Shown: in pieces, positions 1 through 9,633 of the stretch
Position numbering within the stretch: position 1 is the first letter of the stretch
Layout: every line of letters starts with the position of its first letter
From: Davidsoniella eucalypti
Lineage: Eukaryota > Ascomycota > Sordariomycetes > Microascales > Ceratocystidaceae
Length of the DNA: 64,000 nt
Assembly: GCA_004009845.1 (NCBI GenBank)
Contig: RMBW01000018.1
Coordinates: 124,001 to 188,000, forward strand
Reading direction: 5' to 3'
Position numbers and translations under genes: made by a program
The notes under the pieces: model-generated
What the model was told of the DNA's origin: nothing
What the model saw: the letters and a program-made list of their open reading frames with translations, nothing else
Database searches by the model: none

Positions 1-162
1 AATATCTCTTGGTCGCGGCTGAGCGGGATGTCTCGATCTCCGGGCCTGATATCCGAATACCCATGCTCTATCTGCGATGCAGTTTGCCGTGGCTTTATCC
101 ACCCTGTCAATGGGCTAACCATCAACGAAAATGCTAACGTATATCATCTTCCCTTCCTCTAG

Positions 163-1212
163 CCAGATGGAGATGGCTGCCGACCGTCTGTACAAGGAGA
201 AGAAGATTCGTGGTTTCTGCCACCTGGTCACTGGCCAAGAGGCCGTTTGCGTTGGTATCGAGAGCGCCCTGACACCCCAGGACGACATCATCACCGCCTA
301 CCGCTGCCACGGTTATGCCCTGATGCGTGGTGCCACTATTCGCTCCATTGTCGGTGAGTTGCTGGGCCGTGAGGGCGGTATCGTCCACGGTAAGGGTGGT
401 TCCATGCACATGTTCACCAACGGATTCTACGGTGGTAACGGTATCGTCGGTGCTCAGGTCCCCGTCGGTGCTGGTCTGGCCTTCGCCCACAAGTACAACA
501 ACCGCAAGAACGCCTCCATTGTCCTGTACGGTGATGGTGCTTCCAACCAGGGTCAAGTCTTCGAGGCCTTCAACATGGCTAAGCTTTGGAACCTGCCCGC
601 CATGTTCGGCTGCGAGAGTGAGTCTATTCCTTCCTGTGTTACTAGTGGAAATATGCATATACTCCAAATAGTTATTCGCATTGCTAACCTCTCATCTTCT
701 TAACAGACAACAAGTACGGTATGGGTACCTCCGCCGCTCGCTCCTCTGCTCTGACTGAGTACTACAAGCGTGGCCAGTACATCCCCGGTCTGAAGGTCAA
801 CGGCATGGACGCCCTGTCTGTCAAGGCCGCTGTCAAGTACGGTAAGGAGTTCACCACCTCCGGCAACGGTCCTCTTGTCCTGGAGTACGTCACCTACCGC
901 TACGGTGGTCACTCCATGTCTGACCCCGGTACCACCTACCGTACCCGTGAGGAGGTCCAGCGCATGCGTTCGACCAACGACCCCATCTCTGGCCTGAAGC
1001 AGCAGCTGCTTGACTGGGAGATCTGCAGCGAGGAGGAGCTCAAGAAGCTGGATAAGCAGTCGCGCGCTTTCGTCGCTTCCGAGGTCGCCATCGCCGAGGC
1101 CATGGCCGTCCCTGAGGCCACATCCGACAACCTGTACAAGGATATCTACGTCAAGGGTTCCGAGCCCAAGTTCATCCGTGGCCGTACCATTGAGGAAGAC
1201 TACCACTACTAA
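163..1212 (+). CDS. pda1: Pyruvate dehydrogenase E1 component subunit alpha, mitochondrial (5' part outside window)
   Basis: The E1 alpha subunit of the mitochondrial pyruvate dehydrogenase complex uses thiamine diphosphate (TPP) to decarboxylate pyruvate, feeding acetyl-CoA to the TCA cycle. Two exons are visible, 163-617 and 707-1212. They are joined across an intron at 618-706 (GTGAGT donor, CTAAC branch point, AACAG acceptor), which restores the conserved CENNKYGMGTS. Positions 1-162 are the end of an upstream intron, with a GCTAAC branch point near 133 and an acceptor at 161-162; the N-terminal exons and targeting peptide lie outside the window. Seen directly: the RGFCHLxxGQEA start of the fold, the TPP motif beginning GDGASNQG and ending in NN, and the phosphorylation-loop sequence YRYGGHSMSDPG. 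The C-terminus RTIEEDYHY is normal, so the 3' end is complete. Codon use is strongly biased, as in a highly expressed gene. Confidence 0.95.
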
Positions 1213-2579
1213 ACAGTAGCAGATTTTTAATATTCCTTCTATTTGCTCTTCTTTTAGCTATGGGCTCCTTTCTTTATGCTGTCTCCCTACATCTTTCTAT
1301 CTCTCTCTCCTCCAATATTCATCCACTTACTCTCTCCCATATCCTCATTTTCTCTCTCGCACGCATATAGCACTCATACTCTAACCCTTTTATGTCACCC
1401 ATCTATTTTGATATCTGGATACCATTGATGCCTTTCTATGGCCTTCGGAGCTAGAGAAAGAAAAAAAGAATAAAGAATGGAGCATTGTTGATAGAAAAGT
1501 TGCGTACATATCATCAAAACACCCAACGAGTTCTTCCATTTCTATCGCTCTTGTTATATTTTTATTTGTTGGTCTTAGTCTGGACTGGACTGGACTAGAC
1601 TAGGCCGGGCTACTTGGATATCTGATCTGCCGTGCTTGGGATGTGATTTGACTGTTTCTATATCTTTCTGTATATCTATTACTCTTTTGTCACAATGTAC
1701 TATGTCATAAAAATTATATTACAATTGTCCTTTTATAACTGTGATTTCAATTCTTAGTACTAGTGGAGCGTCGTATTTTACGGTATTGTTGATTTTTCTT
1801 GTAATCTCTTTTATCTCGTTGTTATTGCTTTGTTCGAGTATTTTTTATAGTGCCCCGCATCGGACCTACCGTGTACTCGATTATATTATTAGTTGTATGC
1901 AGTCGAACATGCTATCTGTAACAGGAAGGCTCAAGCCCCGCCAAGTGTTATCAGGTGGCAAAGCCGGAGCAATACACGTGGCACAATCACGCGTTAAGTG
2001 GAACTTTCAACATGCTGGAACGCGTCTTGTACTGTATAATATATAACCCTCGTTGAACAAGGGTTAACATAAAATATTTAGTAAATATAAAAAAGTTGAG
2101 TCAGTTTTGCTAGGGAAGAAGGGAAAGTCCACTAAACAGATGTATACAGGATGGCGAGAAGAAGGGAAGGAGGAAGGCTGTGAAAGTTTTTAGACGTCCC
2201 AAGAATCAACTTTATTTGAAATATCTTGAGATTCTGTCTGTTGAAGATTCTACGAATCGAAAGTCTGCCTAGAAGCTGCCTGGGAAAAACAACTTTTTAG
2301 TTCCTACTTTACAGGCAAAAAAAACGAGATAGCGGCAGCCTATTCCTGAATGGGCTTCTACTAAGGAAAAAAAGACATACTTCATCGTTGCTGTTTAGGT
2401 GTTAAGAGACTAGAAAAGCACTAAGAAAACAAATCAAAAGAGCCAAAAAGCGAGCATCTTGAGAGTTTTCGGTTTTTTTTTCAGGTGACACCCGGGCTAG
2501 CTCCCTAGTCTTACATTCTTGATTTCCTCCTTCTTTATTTCCCGTCTTCTCTCTTCTTCCTTTATTCTTCCTTCTTCTA
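1213..2579. other. Intergenic: pda1 3' UTR and DNA ligase upstream region
   Basis: This is T-rich sequence after the pda1 stop. A candidate polyadenylation signal AATAAA lies at 1469-1474. A short tandem of the pentamer GGACT occurs around 1580-1600. Open frames in this stretch (for example 1741-2046) have no protein-like composition and I reject them. The last 100 bases before 2580 are pyrimidine-rich, as expected of a fungal leader or promoter. Confidence 0.5.
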
Positions 2580-3092
2580 ATGTATCAGGCCATTGTCTGT
2601 CGACCATCTCGAACGTCGCGGCTTTCCTGCATCAAGCTTCACCAGCCCTCATTGATGATTCCCCGTCCATCAATTCCTTACTCTCTATCTTTATATTCAA
2701 CGGCACCGGCGTCCGTAGCGTTCAGCTCTTTGGCTTATTGTCGGTCGACTGATAACAACAATAACAGTAACGACAGCAACAGATATAGCATTGCTTCAGC
2801 TAGTCCTGCAGGCATCCCCAAAACAAGGCTTTTGTACGGTTTAGCTGTTGACTCCCGTGCATTCGCTTCGTATAGCCTGCATCTTAATAGTAGCACCGAA
2901 ATAAACAGTAGCAGCTCCCAAAGCAGTGGCAGCCTGGACCACAGCTTGTACGCCGCCAGTACAACAGCGACTAGGTTGATTGGTACCAGTTGCATTAGGA
3001 GCTTGACGAGCTCTTCTTTTTTATTTTCCTCTCCTGCGTACCATCTGTCGACACCATCTGTTCGCTCGATACAAGCTCGACAACTTTGCACT
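2580..3092 (+). other. In-frame upstream extension of DNA ligase I, candidate mitochondrial presequence
   Basis: A stop-free reading frame starts at ATG 2580 and runs 171 codons in frame into the ligase ATG at 3093. It is rich in Ser, Arg, Ala and Leu. The first 50 or so residues carry Arg and Lys but no Asp or Glu, which is presequence-like. The last residues before the second Met (SVRSIQARQLCT) also look like the end of a presequence. Yeast Cdc9 is known to make mitochondrial and nuclear ligase from alternative AUGs. Dual use here is an inference; the stretch could instead be untranslated leader that happens to be open. Confidence 0.5.
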
Positions 3093-6000
3093 ATGGCGCC
3101 CAAACAACAAACTCTCGGGTACGTGAAGCCATCGCAAACAACATTGGGGTGTGTTTTTTGTCATTATTCTATTTTTCATTACATAGCCTACACTCTATCC
3201 CCGTCCTCATTTCTTGGCCGTCCAACCAAGCCAACTTTGTTGCATGTGCTTGTGTTGCGATTTGGAAGCTAACTATCTTGCTTCATCTACAGCAAGTTCT
3301 TCGGATCTGGTGCTGCTCCCAAGGCACCTCAACAACAAACCACACTGAGCTTCTCAACAAAGGCTAAGCCAAAGCCCAAAGCTGATTCCGATTCCGATGC
3401 CGATGCCGATGCGAAGACGACAAAAGATGAACAGCCCAATGTGAAGGCTGCAAAGAAGGAGGCGTCGCCTGCTCCATCATCAGCCTCAGAAAAGGGTACG
3501 TGAGAGGGAGAAGCTAGAAAAACATCTCACCAAATCAACGGCTATTGTTAATCGCCGGTATCGTTTTCACATCAGTTTCTGACATGAAGAACCATAGAAA
3601 CCAAGAAGAGAGTCCGCAAGTCTAGCGTCAAGAAGGAATCTGGCTCTGACGTTGAGATGGAAGATGCCCCGGTTACGAAACGTCCGCGTCGTGGTCGCGC
3701 TAGAATCGCCGATGATTCTGATGAATCCGACGTCGCAGCTCCGGTGAAAACCGAGCTATCTGACGAGGACATGAGCGACCCGCCCAAACCGCCCAAGAAA
3801 GCGGCATCTTCTAAGAAGGCAGCATCGCCTAAGAAGATACCGAAGAAGTCTACTAAAAAAGACGCTGCAGCTGATTCTGCCGCCTCTACTGCGAAGAAGG
3901 ACGAGTCAATCAAGACGGAAGAACCCGCCACAGTGTCAGACGCCGAATCGATCGATAGTGAGAACGAAGCAGCGAAGACTGGAGTGCGCAAGCATGTTCA
4001 GGCGAAACTGACGACAGCCACGAAGCCAGCCTATCCTGATTGGCCGGCTGGTACACCGGTGCCATATGCAGCGTTATGTACAACATTCTCACTGGTTGAG
4101 TTGACTACCAAACGTCTTATTATCATGGAGTACTGTTCACAGTTCCTCCGCCAGGTACTACGGTTGACGCCCGATGACCTGCTGCCAACAGTGCAGCTCA
4201 TGATCAACAAGCTTGCACCAGACTACGCTGGCATTGAGCTGGGTATTGGAGAGTCGTTGATCATGAAGGCTATTGGCGAGACAACTGGCCGCAGCTTGGC
4301 TGTTATTAAGCAAGATCAGAAGGAGATTGGTGATCTCGGTCTTGTGGCTGTCAAGAGTCGCGCTACGCAGCGCACCATGTTTAAACCCAAGCCACTGACA
4401 GTGCGTGGTGTGCTCAAAAGTCTCATGGACATCGCTACTGTCACAGTAGGCAATGGTGCGCAAGGTCGTAAGGTGGATGGCATCAAGAAGCTGTTAGCGG
4501 CTGCAGACGCTAATGGTAGCGCCAAGGTTGACATAACTATAGACAAGGGCGGACCGAGTGAAGCCAAGTTTATTGTGCGCTTTCTGGAGGGCAAGCTGCG
4601 CCTAGGTTTAGCAGAGCGCAGTGTGATCGTATCACTAGCACAGGCGATCATGTGCCACGAGGCAGAAGCCAAGGGCGCCAACCCCACGACGGCAGAGCTA
4701 GAAAAGGCCGAACAGATTCTCAAGACCGTGTACAGCGAGCTACCTACATACACGATTATCATTCCCGCCGCGCTGGAGCACGGCATTCTCAATCTTCGTG
4801 ACCAGTGCAAGCTACGCCCTGGCGTGCCCCTGAAGCCCATGTTGGCCAAGCCAACCAAGGCGATCACCGAAGTGCTAGATCGATTCACTGATCAGACGTT
4901 TACTTGCGAGTTCAAGTATGATGGTGAGCGCGCGCAGATCCACTATGTGGCTAAAGATGCCCATCTAGAAATTCTCCAGGCGACGCCAGGCGCAGAAGCG
5001 ACAGAAAAGCACGCGACGGGAATCACGGCCATCTTCTCGCGCAATTCGGAAGATCTGTCCAAGAAGTACCCAGATATTCTAGGAAAGCTCCACACGTGGA
5101 TCAAGCCAGAGACCAAGTCGTTTGTGCTGGATTGTGAGACGGTGGCATGGGACATGGTTGAGAAGAAGGTTCTGCCATTCCAGACGCTGATGACACGCAA
5201 GAAGAAGGATGTCAAGCTTGAAGATGTCAAAATCAAAGTTTGCGTGTTCGCATTCGATCTGCTTTACCTTAATGGCGAAGCGGTGGTAGAGAAGAGCTTA
5301 CGTGAGCGGCGTGATCTGCTGCAAAAGGCATTTGTGCCCATCGAGGGCGAGTTCACGACGGCGACATCCATGGATTCGCAAGAGCTCGAGGATATCCAGA
5401 CCTTCTTGGATGATAGTGTCAAGGCATCATGCGAGGGTCTGATGGTAAAGATGTTGGATGGAGCAGAGAGTGGCTATGAGCCCAGTAAGCGTAGTCGGAA
5501 CTGGCTAAAGGTAAGAGACAAAGATAACGACAACAACATATATGGAATAACCTCCGGTATGAACATCTGCTAACACGTTGATTACAGATCAAAAAGGACT
5601 ACCTATCGGGTATCGGTGATTCACTAGATTTGGTTGTTCTCGGCGCATATTTCGGTAAAGGCAAGCGTACATCAGTGTATGGTGCCTTCCTATTGGCCTG
5701 CTATAACCCTTCCTCCGAGGTATACGAGACAGTCTGCAACATCGGCACGGGTTTCAGTGAGCAGGTGCTTGAAGAACTGCATGCGTCATTATCTCAAATC
5801 GTCATCGACCGGGCCAAGCCATTCTACTCACACTCTAGTGGCGGACAACACCAGCCTGATGTATGGTTCGAGCCGCGCTTTGTGTGGGAGGTCAAAACGG
5901 CCGACTTGACGCTGTCACCGCGCTACAAAGCTGGAATCCGCGAGGGTATCGACCCGGCAGGTGAAAAGGGTATCTCGCTGCGATTCCCGCGGTTCATCAA

Positions 6001-6124
6001 GATCCGTGATGATAAGAAGCCAGATGAGGCTACTAGTAGTCGGCAGGTGGCAGAGATGTATCTCAAGCAGGAGAGCGTCGTCAAGAGCAAGGGACCGGCT
6101 GTGGATGATGACTTTGAGTACTAA
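3093..6124 (+). CDS. cdc9: ATP-dependent DNA ligase I (replicative)
   Basis: This ligase seals Okazaki-fragment nicks in the nucleus and acts in excision repair. There are four exons: 3093-3118, 3293-3495, 3598-5510 and 5588-6124, giving 892 aa from the Met at 3093. All junctions keep frame; donors are GTACGT, GTACGT and GTAAGA, acceptors CAG, TAG and CAG. The N-terminus has a perfect PCNA-interacting PIP box (QQTLGKFF, split by intron 1) and a second PIP-like QTTLSF, then a Lys/Ser/Asp-rich disordered tail to about residue 210. The DNA-binding, adenylation and OB domains follow. The AMP-accepting Lys is K516 in motif I (KYDGER). Motif III-like DCETVAWD, IIIa FAFDLLYLNG, IV EGLMVKM and V WLKIKKDYL (formed by joining exons 3 and 4) are visible, and motif VI is near FIKIRDDKKP. 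The length is normal for the family. The gene symbol follows yeast; fission yeast calls it cdc17. Confidence 0.95.
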
Positions 6125-6384
6125 GTCTTGTGCGGAAATGGAAAGAGAATATATAAATATATATATATACATGTAGACTCGCCAACGAATGGATATGAGG
6201 GTTGGCTAATTAGGAAGGGCAAATTCTTTTTTTTTCACGAAACGAGATTATAATTATGATGAACACGAACACATCGAAACGACGCAATTAATATAGAAAA
6301 AAAAATCATCATTGAATCTATTGTATGACATGTTGGTGAAGAAAATCGAAAATGTGAACAAAAAAACAACAAATTACAAGAAGT

Positions 6385-9213
6385 CTATAAGAGTGTGTCG
6401 CCTGCTGAAGCCATAGAATATGTACGTTCATGACCTCTCCGGCCTTCTGAGCGCAAGAGCCCAGCGCTTTGCTCATCCGCCTCGTCATTGCCTATACGGT
6501 CACCATCATCCTCTCCATCGCCAAGAGCGCCACCGGGGCTAGCCATGCGTCGACCAACACCAGCTGTCGTGCTCATGCCATCGCTAGCACCATTGATGAC
6601 ATACCAGACGTCTTTGCGCGTCAGCAAGCCTTGAAGCGAGCCGCGGTCGACGAGCAATAGGTAGCGTACACCGAGTTTCTGGAAGTATGTGACGACAAGT
6701 TGCATGGATGTGTGGGCGCTGAGTGTTAGTGGCGTCTGATCCATCCATGGACGTAGATCGAGTATGGTGTTGTTGGCGGCTGTTGCCGAGGAAGATGCCT
6801 CGGCGGCTTCGGCAGCTGCTGCCATGAGCGAAGCAGGTGGCGGGGTGAAGTACGTCTCGGCGTCTGGTGATGTTCTCCGGGCTAGAGCCGAACGAAGAGC
6901 AAAGGCTAGCTCAGCGCGGGAGATATAGCCTAGTAGAATAGCGTCGCGGGTATCGGCTACAACAGGGAACCCACGTACAGCTGTGGCGTCCAGTAGACGC
7001 TGTAGTGAGGCGACTGTGTGACCGGTGGCCGGAAGCACAACCAGGTCTTCGATACTGGCCATGTGATCGGCAGCACGACCGGGCGGCACGATGGTGGCGG
7101 CCGAAGAGCCTTCGGGAGCAATGAGCGGATAGGCGTTGAGACGGATCCAAGCGTCGTAGATGCTATGTGTCGAGAGGGCATCGCCGACCCATTTGGACAG
7201 CATGACGGCAACCATGATAGGCAGGACAAAGGTGAGGGCGCCGGTGAGCTCAAACATAATGACCACAATAGACACGGTCATGCGAGTAACGCCAGCCAAA
7301 GCAGCAGCGGCGCCTACCACAGCATATGTTCCAGGCGTTACACACGGCAGATCCGGGGCGCACGAGGCAAAGATGATCGAAGTCGGGGCGGCACGAGCCC
7401 ATAGCTCGACGACGATGCCCAGAGCACGACCTAATAGGGCGCCGATTGCGATAGATGGCAGCAAAATACCCGCGGGAATCTGAAGGCCAAAGGTCACGGC
7501 GGTCAGAGCAAAGGCAAGGGCGGCGGCAAACAACAGCAAGACAACTGTGGCAGCTGAGGCAGCGCCGGTCTTGCACAGGCCGACATTGTCATCGAGAAGC
7601 TGGGCACACTCGGTGAACAAACTGCGCACCAGTCGCGAAGTTGGTACACGCATGTAGATGTTTGGGAAGTTGACCAGGGCGGTCAGCACAGCCACAAGCG
7701 CCACAAGCGCCACCGGGCCCGGAAGCCGGTGAGTGGCGGCAGCGGCGGCCTTCCAGCGCTGCACGGCCATGTTAAGGCGCACAAAGAGACCGCCGTAGAC
7801 ACCGCCTATGATGCCTAGTAGCATGTACGGCACGAGCTCGAAGTCGTGCCAGTCGACGGTGTAGCTGCTCTGGAAGAGCACGAGCTTGCCGCTGCGGAAC
7901 GGGTCGATGGCCTGCAGCATGACGGCGGCGGTCATGGCGCACACAAAGGCGTGCCACATGGTTTTATCGGGGAAGTAAGACAGCGTCTCGATACTGAATA
8001 GCACGCCGCCAATCGGCGATCCAAAGGCCACCGCGATGCCGGCAGCTGCGGCAGCGGCTAGAACTTCGCGACGTCGTGCTTCGTTGGCGGCGATGGCCCC
8101 GAACATCCGGATGAACTGGTTAGCCACACAGCACGCCACGTGGACCAACGGACCCTCCTTTCCCAGCCACAGGCCCGACGCCACAGCGAGGCATAGGCCC
8201 AGGCTTTTGGTGGCTAGTGTCCAGCCGGACAGGAAGTTGTTCATGACAAAGCCGCCTAGCACTGTCTTAAGCTCTGGGATACCCGAGTGTTTGGCAAACA
8301 GTGCGTACTCACGCACTAGTGTTGCCGCGGCCATGGCAAAGCCGACTGAGAGTAGAATGTACACGAGATACTGGGCTAGCCAGCCCCCGAGTCCAACGCC
8401 ACCTCCGACGCCGGCCGGCACATGTAGCAAATCGCTCCACGACCGCCAGCCGGCGCACTTGGAGCCGACGTCGCTATCGTAGCCTAGACAGCAGAACTCG
8501 CGGTTTAGGAAGAACGATCCGCCATCGGGACCGGCCGAACACATGCCGGTTTTGAGGTCGCCTAGCCACGCCGTAGCCACGTCGATCGCCGCCGCCAATG
8601 CGCCCACTGCTAGGCCGGTGCCGATCAGCACGATCCAGACCTGGCTGGCATCGACTAGCTGTGCTACTGTGCCCGTGAATGCATGTTTGCGCGTGCGCTG
8701 CGCTAGCGCTCGCTGCCGTTGCCGTTCCTTGGTATGCTCCAGCGTCCAGTCAATGGCTGTCAGGTCCTCGTACCCGACACGGTGACGCGCTGCCCCGGTG
8801 CCTGACCCGTCGCTACCAAGTAGTAGGAAATCTAGCGTGGCGCTGTCCTTGGTGGCCCGTAATAGATCGTTCGCGGCCGGAGACGACGATGTGGTCGCTG
8901 TGTAGACTGGCGGTAGGGGCGATATCGGTGAGGCAGCGCGCGGACTTAGAGTACTGCCGGCTATAGACGATAGGAAGTTGTCGATGCCTGAGACCGGCGG
9001 TGGCCGGCGCTTGAAGGACATATGTTGTGGCAAATCAGCTATGATCGGATCATCGTCTAGGACGGCCCTATCTGCGGCTATATTACCGCCTTCCCAGAAT
9101 ACATCGAGGTCGTCGCCATCATTGTCTGCCTGGGCTCGATGGGTAACTTTCGTCTGGCCGTTGTTAGACTGAGTCGTCGAAGAAGACGAAGAAGAAGCTT
9201 CGCCCGTAGGCAT
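6385..9213 (-). CDS. CLC-family voltage-gated chloride channel/transporter with CBS domains
   Basis: A single 942-aa exon, ATG at 9213 and stop at 6385. CLC proteins move chloride across endomembranes or the plasma membrane; fungal relatives (yeast Gef1) support V-ATPase acidification and metal homeostasis. The first 180 residues are acidic and Ser-rich, probably cytosolic. The membrane domain runs from about 190 to 700. Seen directly: SGIPE (310-314), the selectivity/gating motif GKEGPLVH with gating Glu at 353, and GSPIGGVLFSIE (398-409). Two C-terminal CBS domains lie at about 716-770 and 826-871. Oddity: the second Glu of the usual LEE motif, the internal proton glutamate of exchangers, is absent (the sequence reads SIETLSYF). 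The gene is divergent from the neurochondrin-like gene across a 420-bp shared promoter. Its GC content and codon use are higher than in the surrounding intergenic DNA. Confidence 0.93.
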   Translation of the reverse strand: MPTGEASSSSSSTTQSNNGQTKVTHRAQADNDGDDLDVFWEGGNIAADRAVLDDDPIIADLPQHMSFKRRPPPVSGIDNFLSSIAGSTLSPRAASPISPLPPVYTATTSSSPAANDLLRATKDSATLDFLLLGSDGSGTGAARHRVGYEDLTAIDWTLEHTKERQRQRALAQRTRKHAFTGTVAQLVDASQVWIVLIGTGLAVGALAAAIDVATAWLGDLKTGMCSAGPDGGSFFLNREFCCLGYDSDVGSKCAGWRSWSDLLHVPAGVGGGVGLGGWLAQYLVYILLSVGFAMAAATLVREYALFAKHSGIPELKTVLGGFVMNNFLSGWTLATKSLGLCLAVASGLWLGKEGPLVHVACCVANQFIRMFGAIAANEARRREVLAAAAAAGIAVAFGSPIGGVLFSIETLSYFPDKTMWHAFVCAMTAAVMLQAIDPFRSGKLVLFQSSYTVDWHDFELVPYMLLGIIGGVYGGLFVRLNMAVQRWKAAAAATHRLPGPVALVALVAVLTALVNFPNIYMRVPTSRLVRSLFTECAQLLDDNVGLCKTGAASAATVVLLLFAAALAFALTAVTFGLQIPAGILLPSIAIGALLGRALGIVVELWARAAPTSIIFASCAPDLPCVTPGTYAVVGAAAALAGVTRMTVSIVVIMFELTGALTFVLPIMVAVMLSKWVGDALSTHSIYDAWIRLNAYPLIAPEGSSAATIVPPGRAADHMASIEDLVVLPATGHTVASLQRLLDATAVRGFPVVADTRDAILLGYISRAELAFALRSALARRTSPDAETYFTPPPASLMAAAAEAAEASSSATAANNTILDLRPWMDQTPLTLSAHTSMQLVVTYFQKLGVRYLLLVDRGSLQGLLTRKDVWYVINGASDGMSTTAGVGRRMASPGGALGDGEDDGDRIGNDEADEQSAGLLRSEGRRGHERTYSMASAGDTLL

Positions 9214-9633
9214 GCTCTGTTTAAGAAGACGCAGGCCGGCCTTTGAGAAAAATAGCGTTTGGTTCTATGGTTTGTTCGGCGTCGGGGTCGATTTAGAATG
9301 GTGATTTATTTGGCTTTTGGCGGTCAAAGAATATTTAGAGAAAAAGAGTCCAACGCAATTGCTGGAACTGCTTGGGGAGAAAGAAGCTCAAAGCTTCTTT
9401 GAGCTCCAAACGTTTGCGTTGCGTTTGTTGGAGGATGCATTATTTGTCGCCTGCTAAACCCTGTTGAAACCCTTGTGACTAACCCTATTCTGCGAGCTGC
9501 TTGTCCTTTGTGTTACCTTTGGATCACAACGATATTTTCTACAATATGGCTCAGTTTAACATTTGCGCCGAGCTCGATATTTTCTCATTCTTTTTTCCGA
9601 ATTAGCAGTAGGACATATCTAGACCCTCTCCTG
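9214..9633. promoter_or_regulatory. Divergent promoter between CLC and neurochondrin-like genes, with inverted repeat
   Basis: This 420-bp stretch must hold the promoters of both flanking genes. It contains a perfect 9-bp inverted repeat, AGCTCAAAG at 9385-9393 and CTTTGAGCT at 9397-9405, separated by 3 bases. An overlapping alternative hairpin pairs AAAGAAG (9380-9386) with CTTCTTT (9394-9400). The 15-mer at 9381-9395 recurs on the opposite strand at 15011-15025, upstream of the methyltransferase. No TATA box is evident. The open frame from 9475 uses a GTG and is not the start; the first good ATG is 9634. Confidence 0.6.

Noticed and set aside
134..667. Long open frame opposite the pda1 gene
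   Set aside because: Antisense shadow caused by biased codon use in a highly expressed gene; no independent motif.
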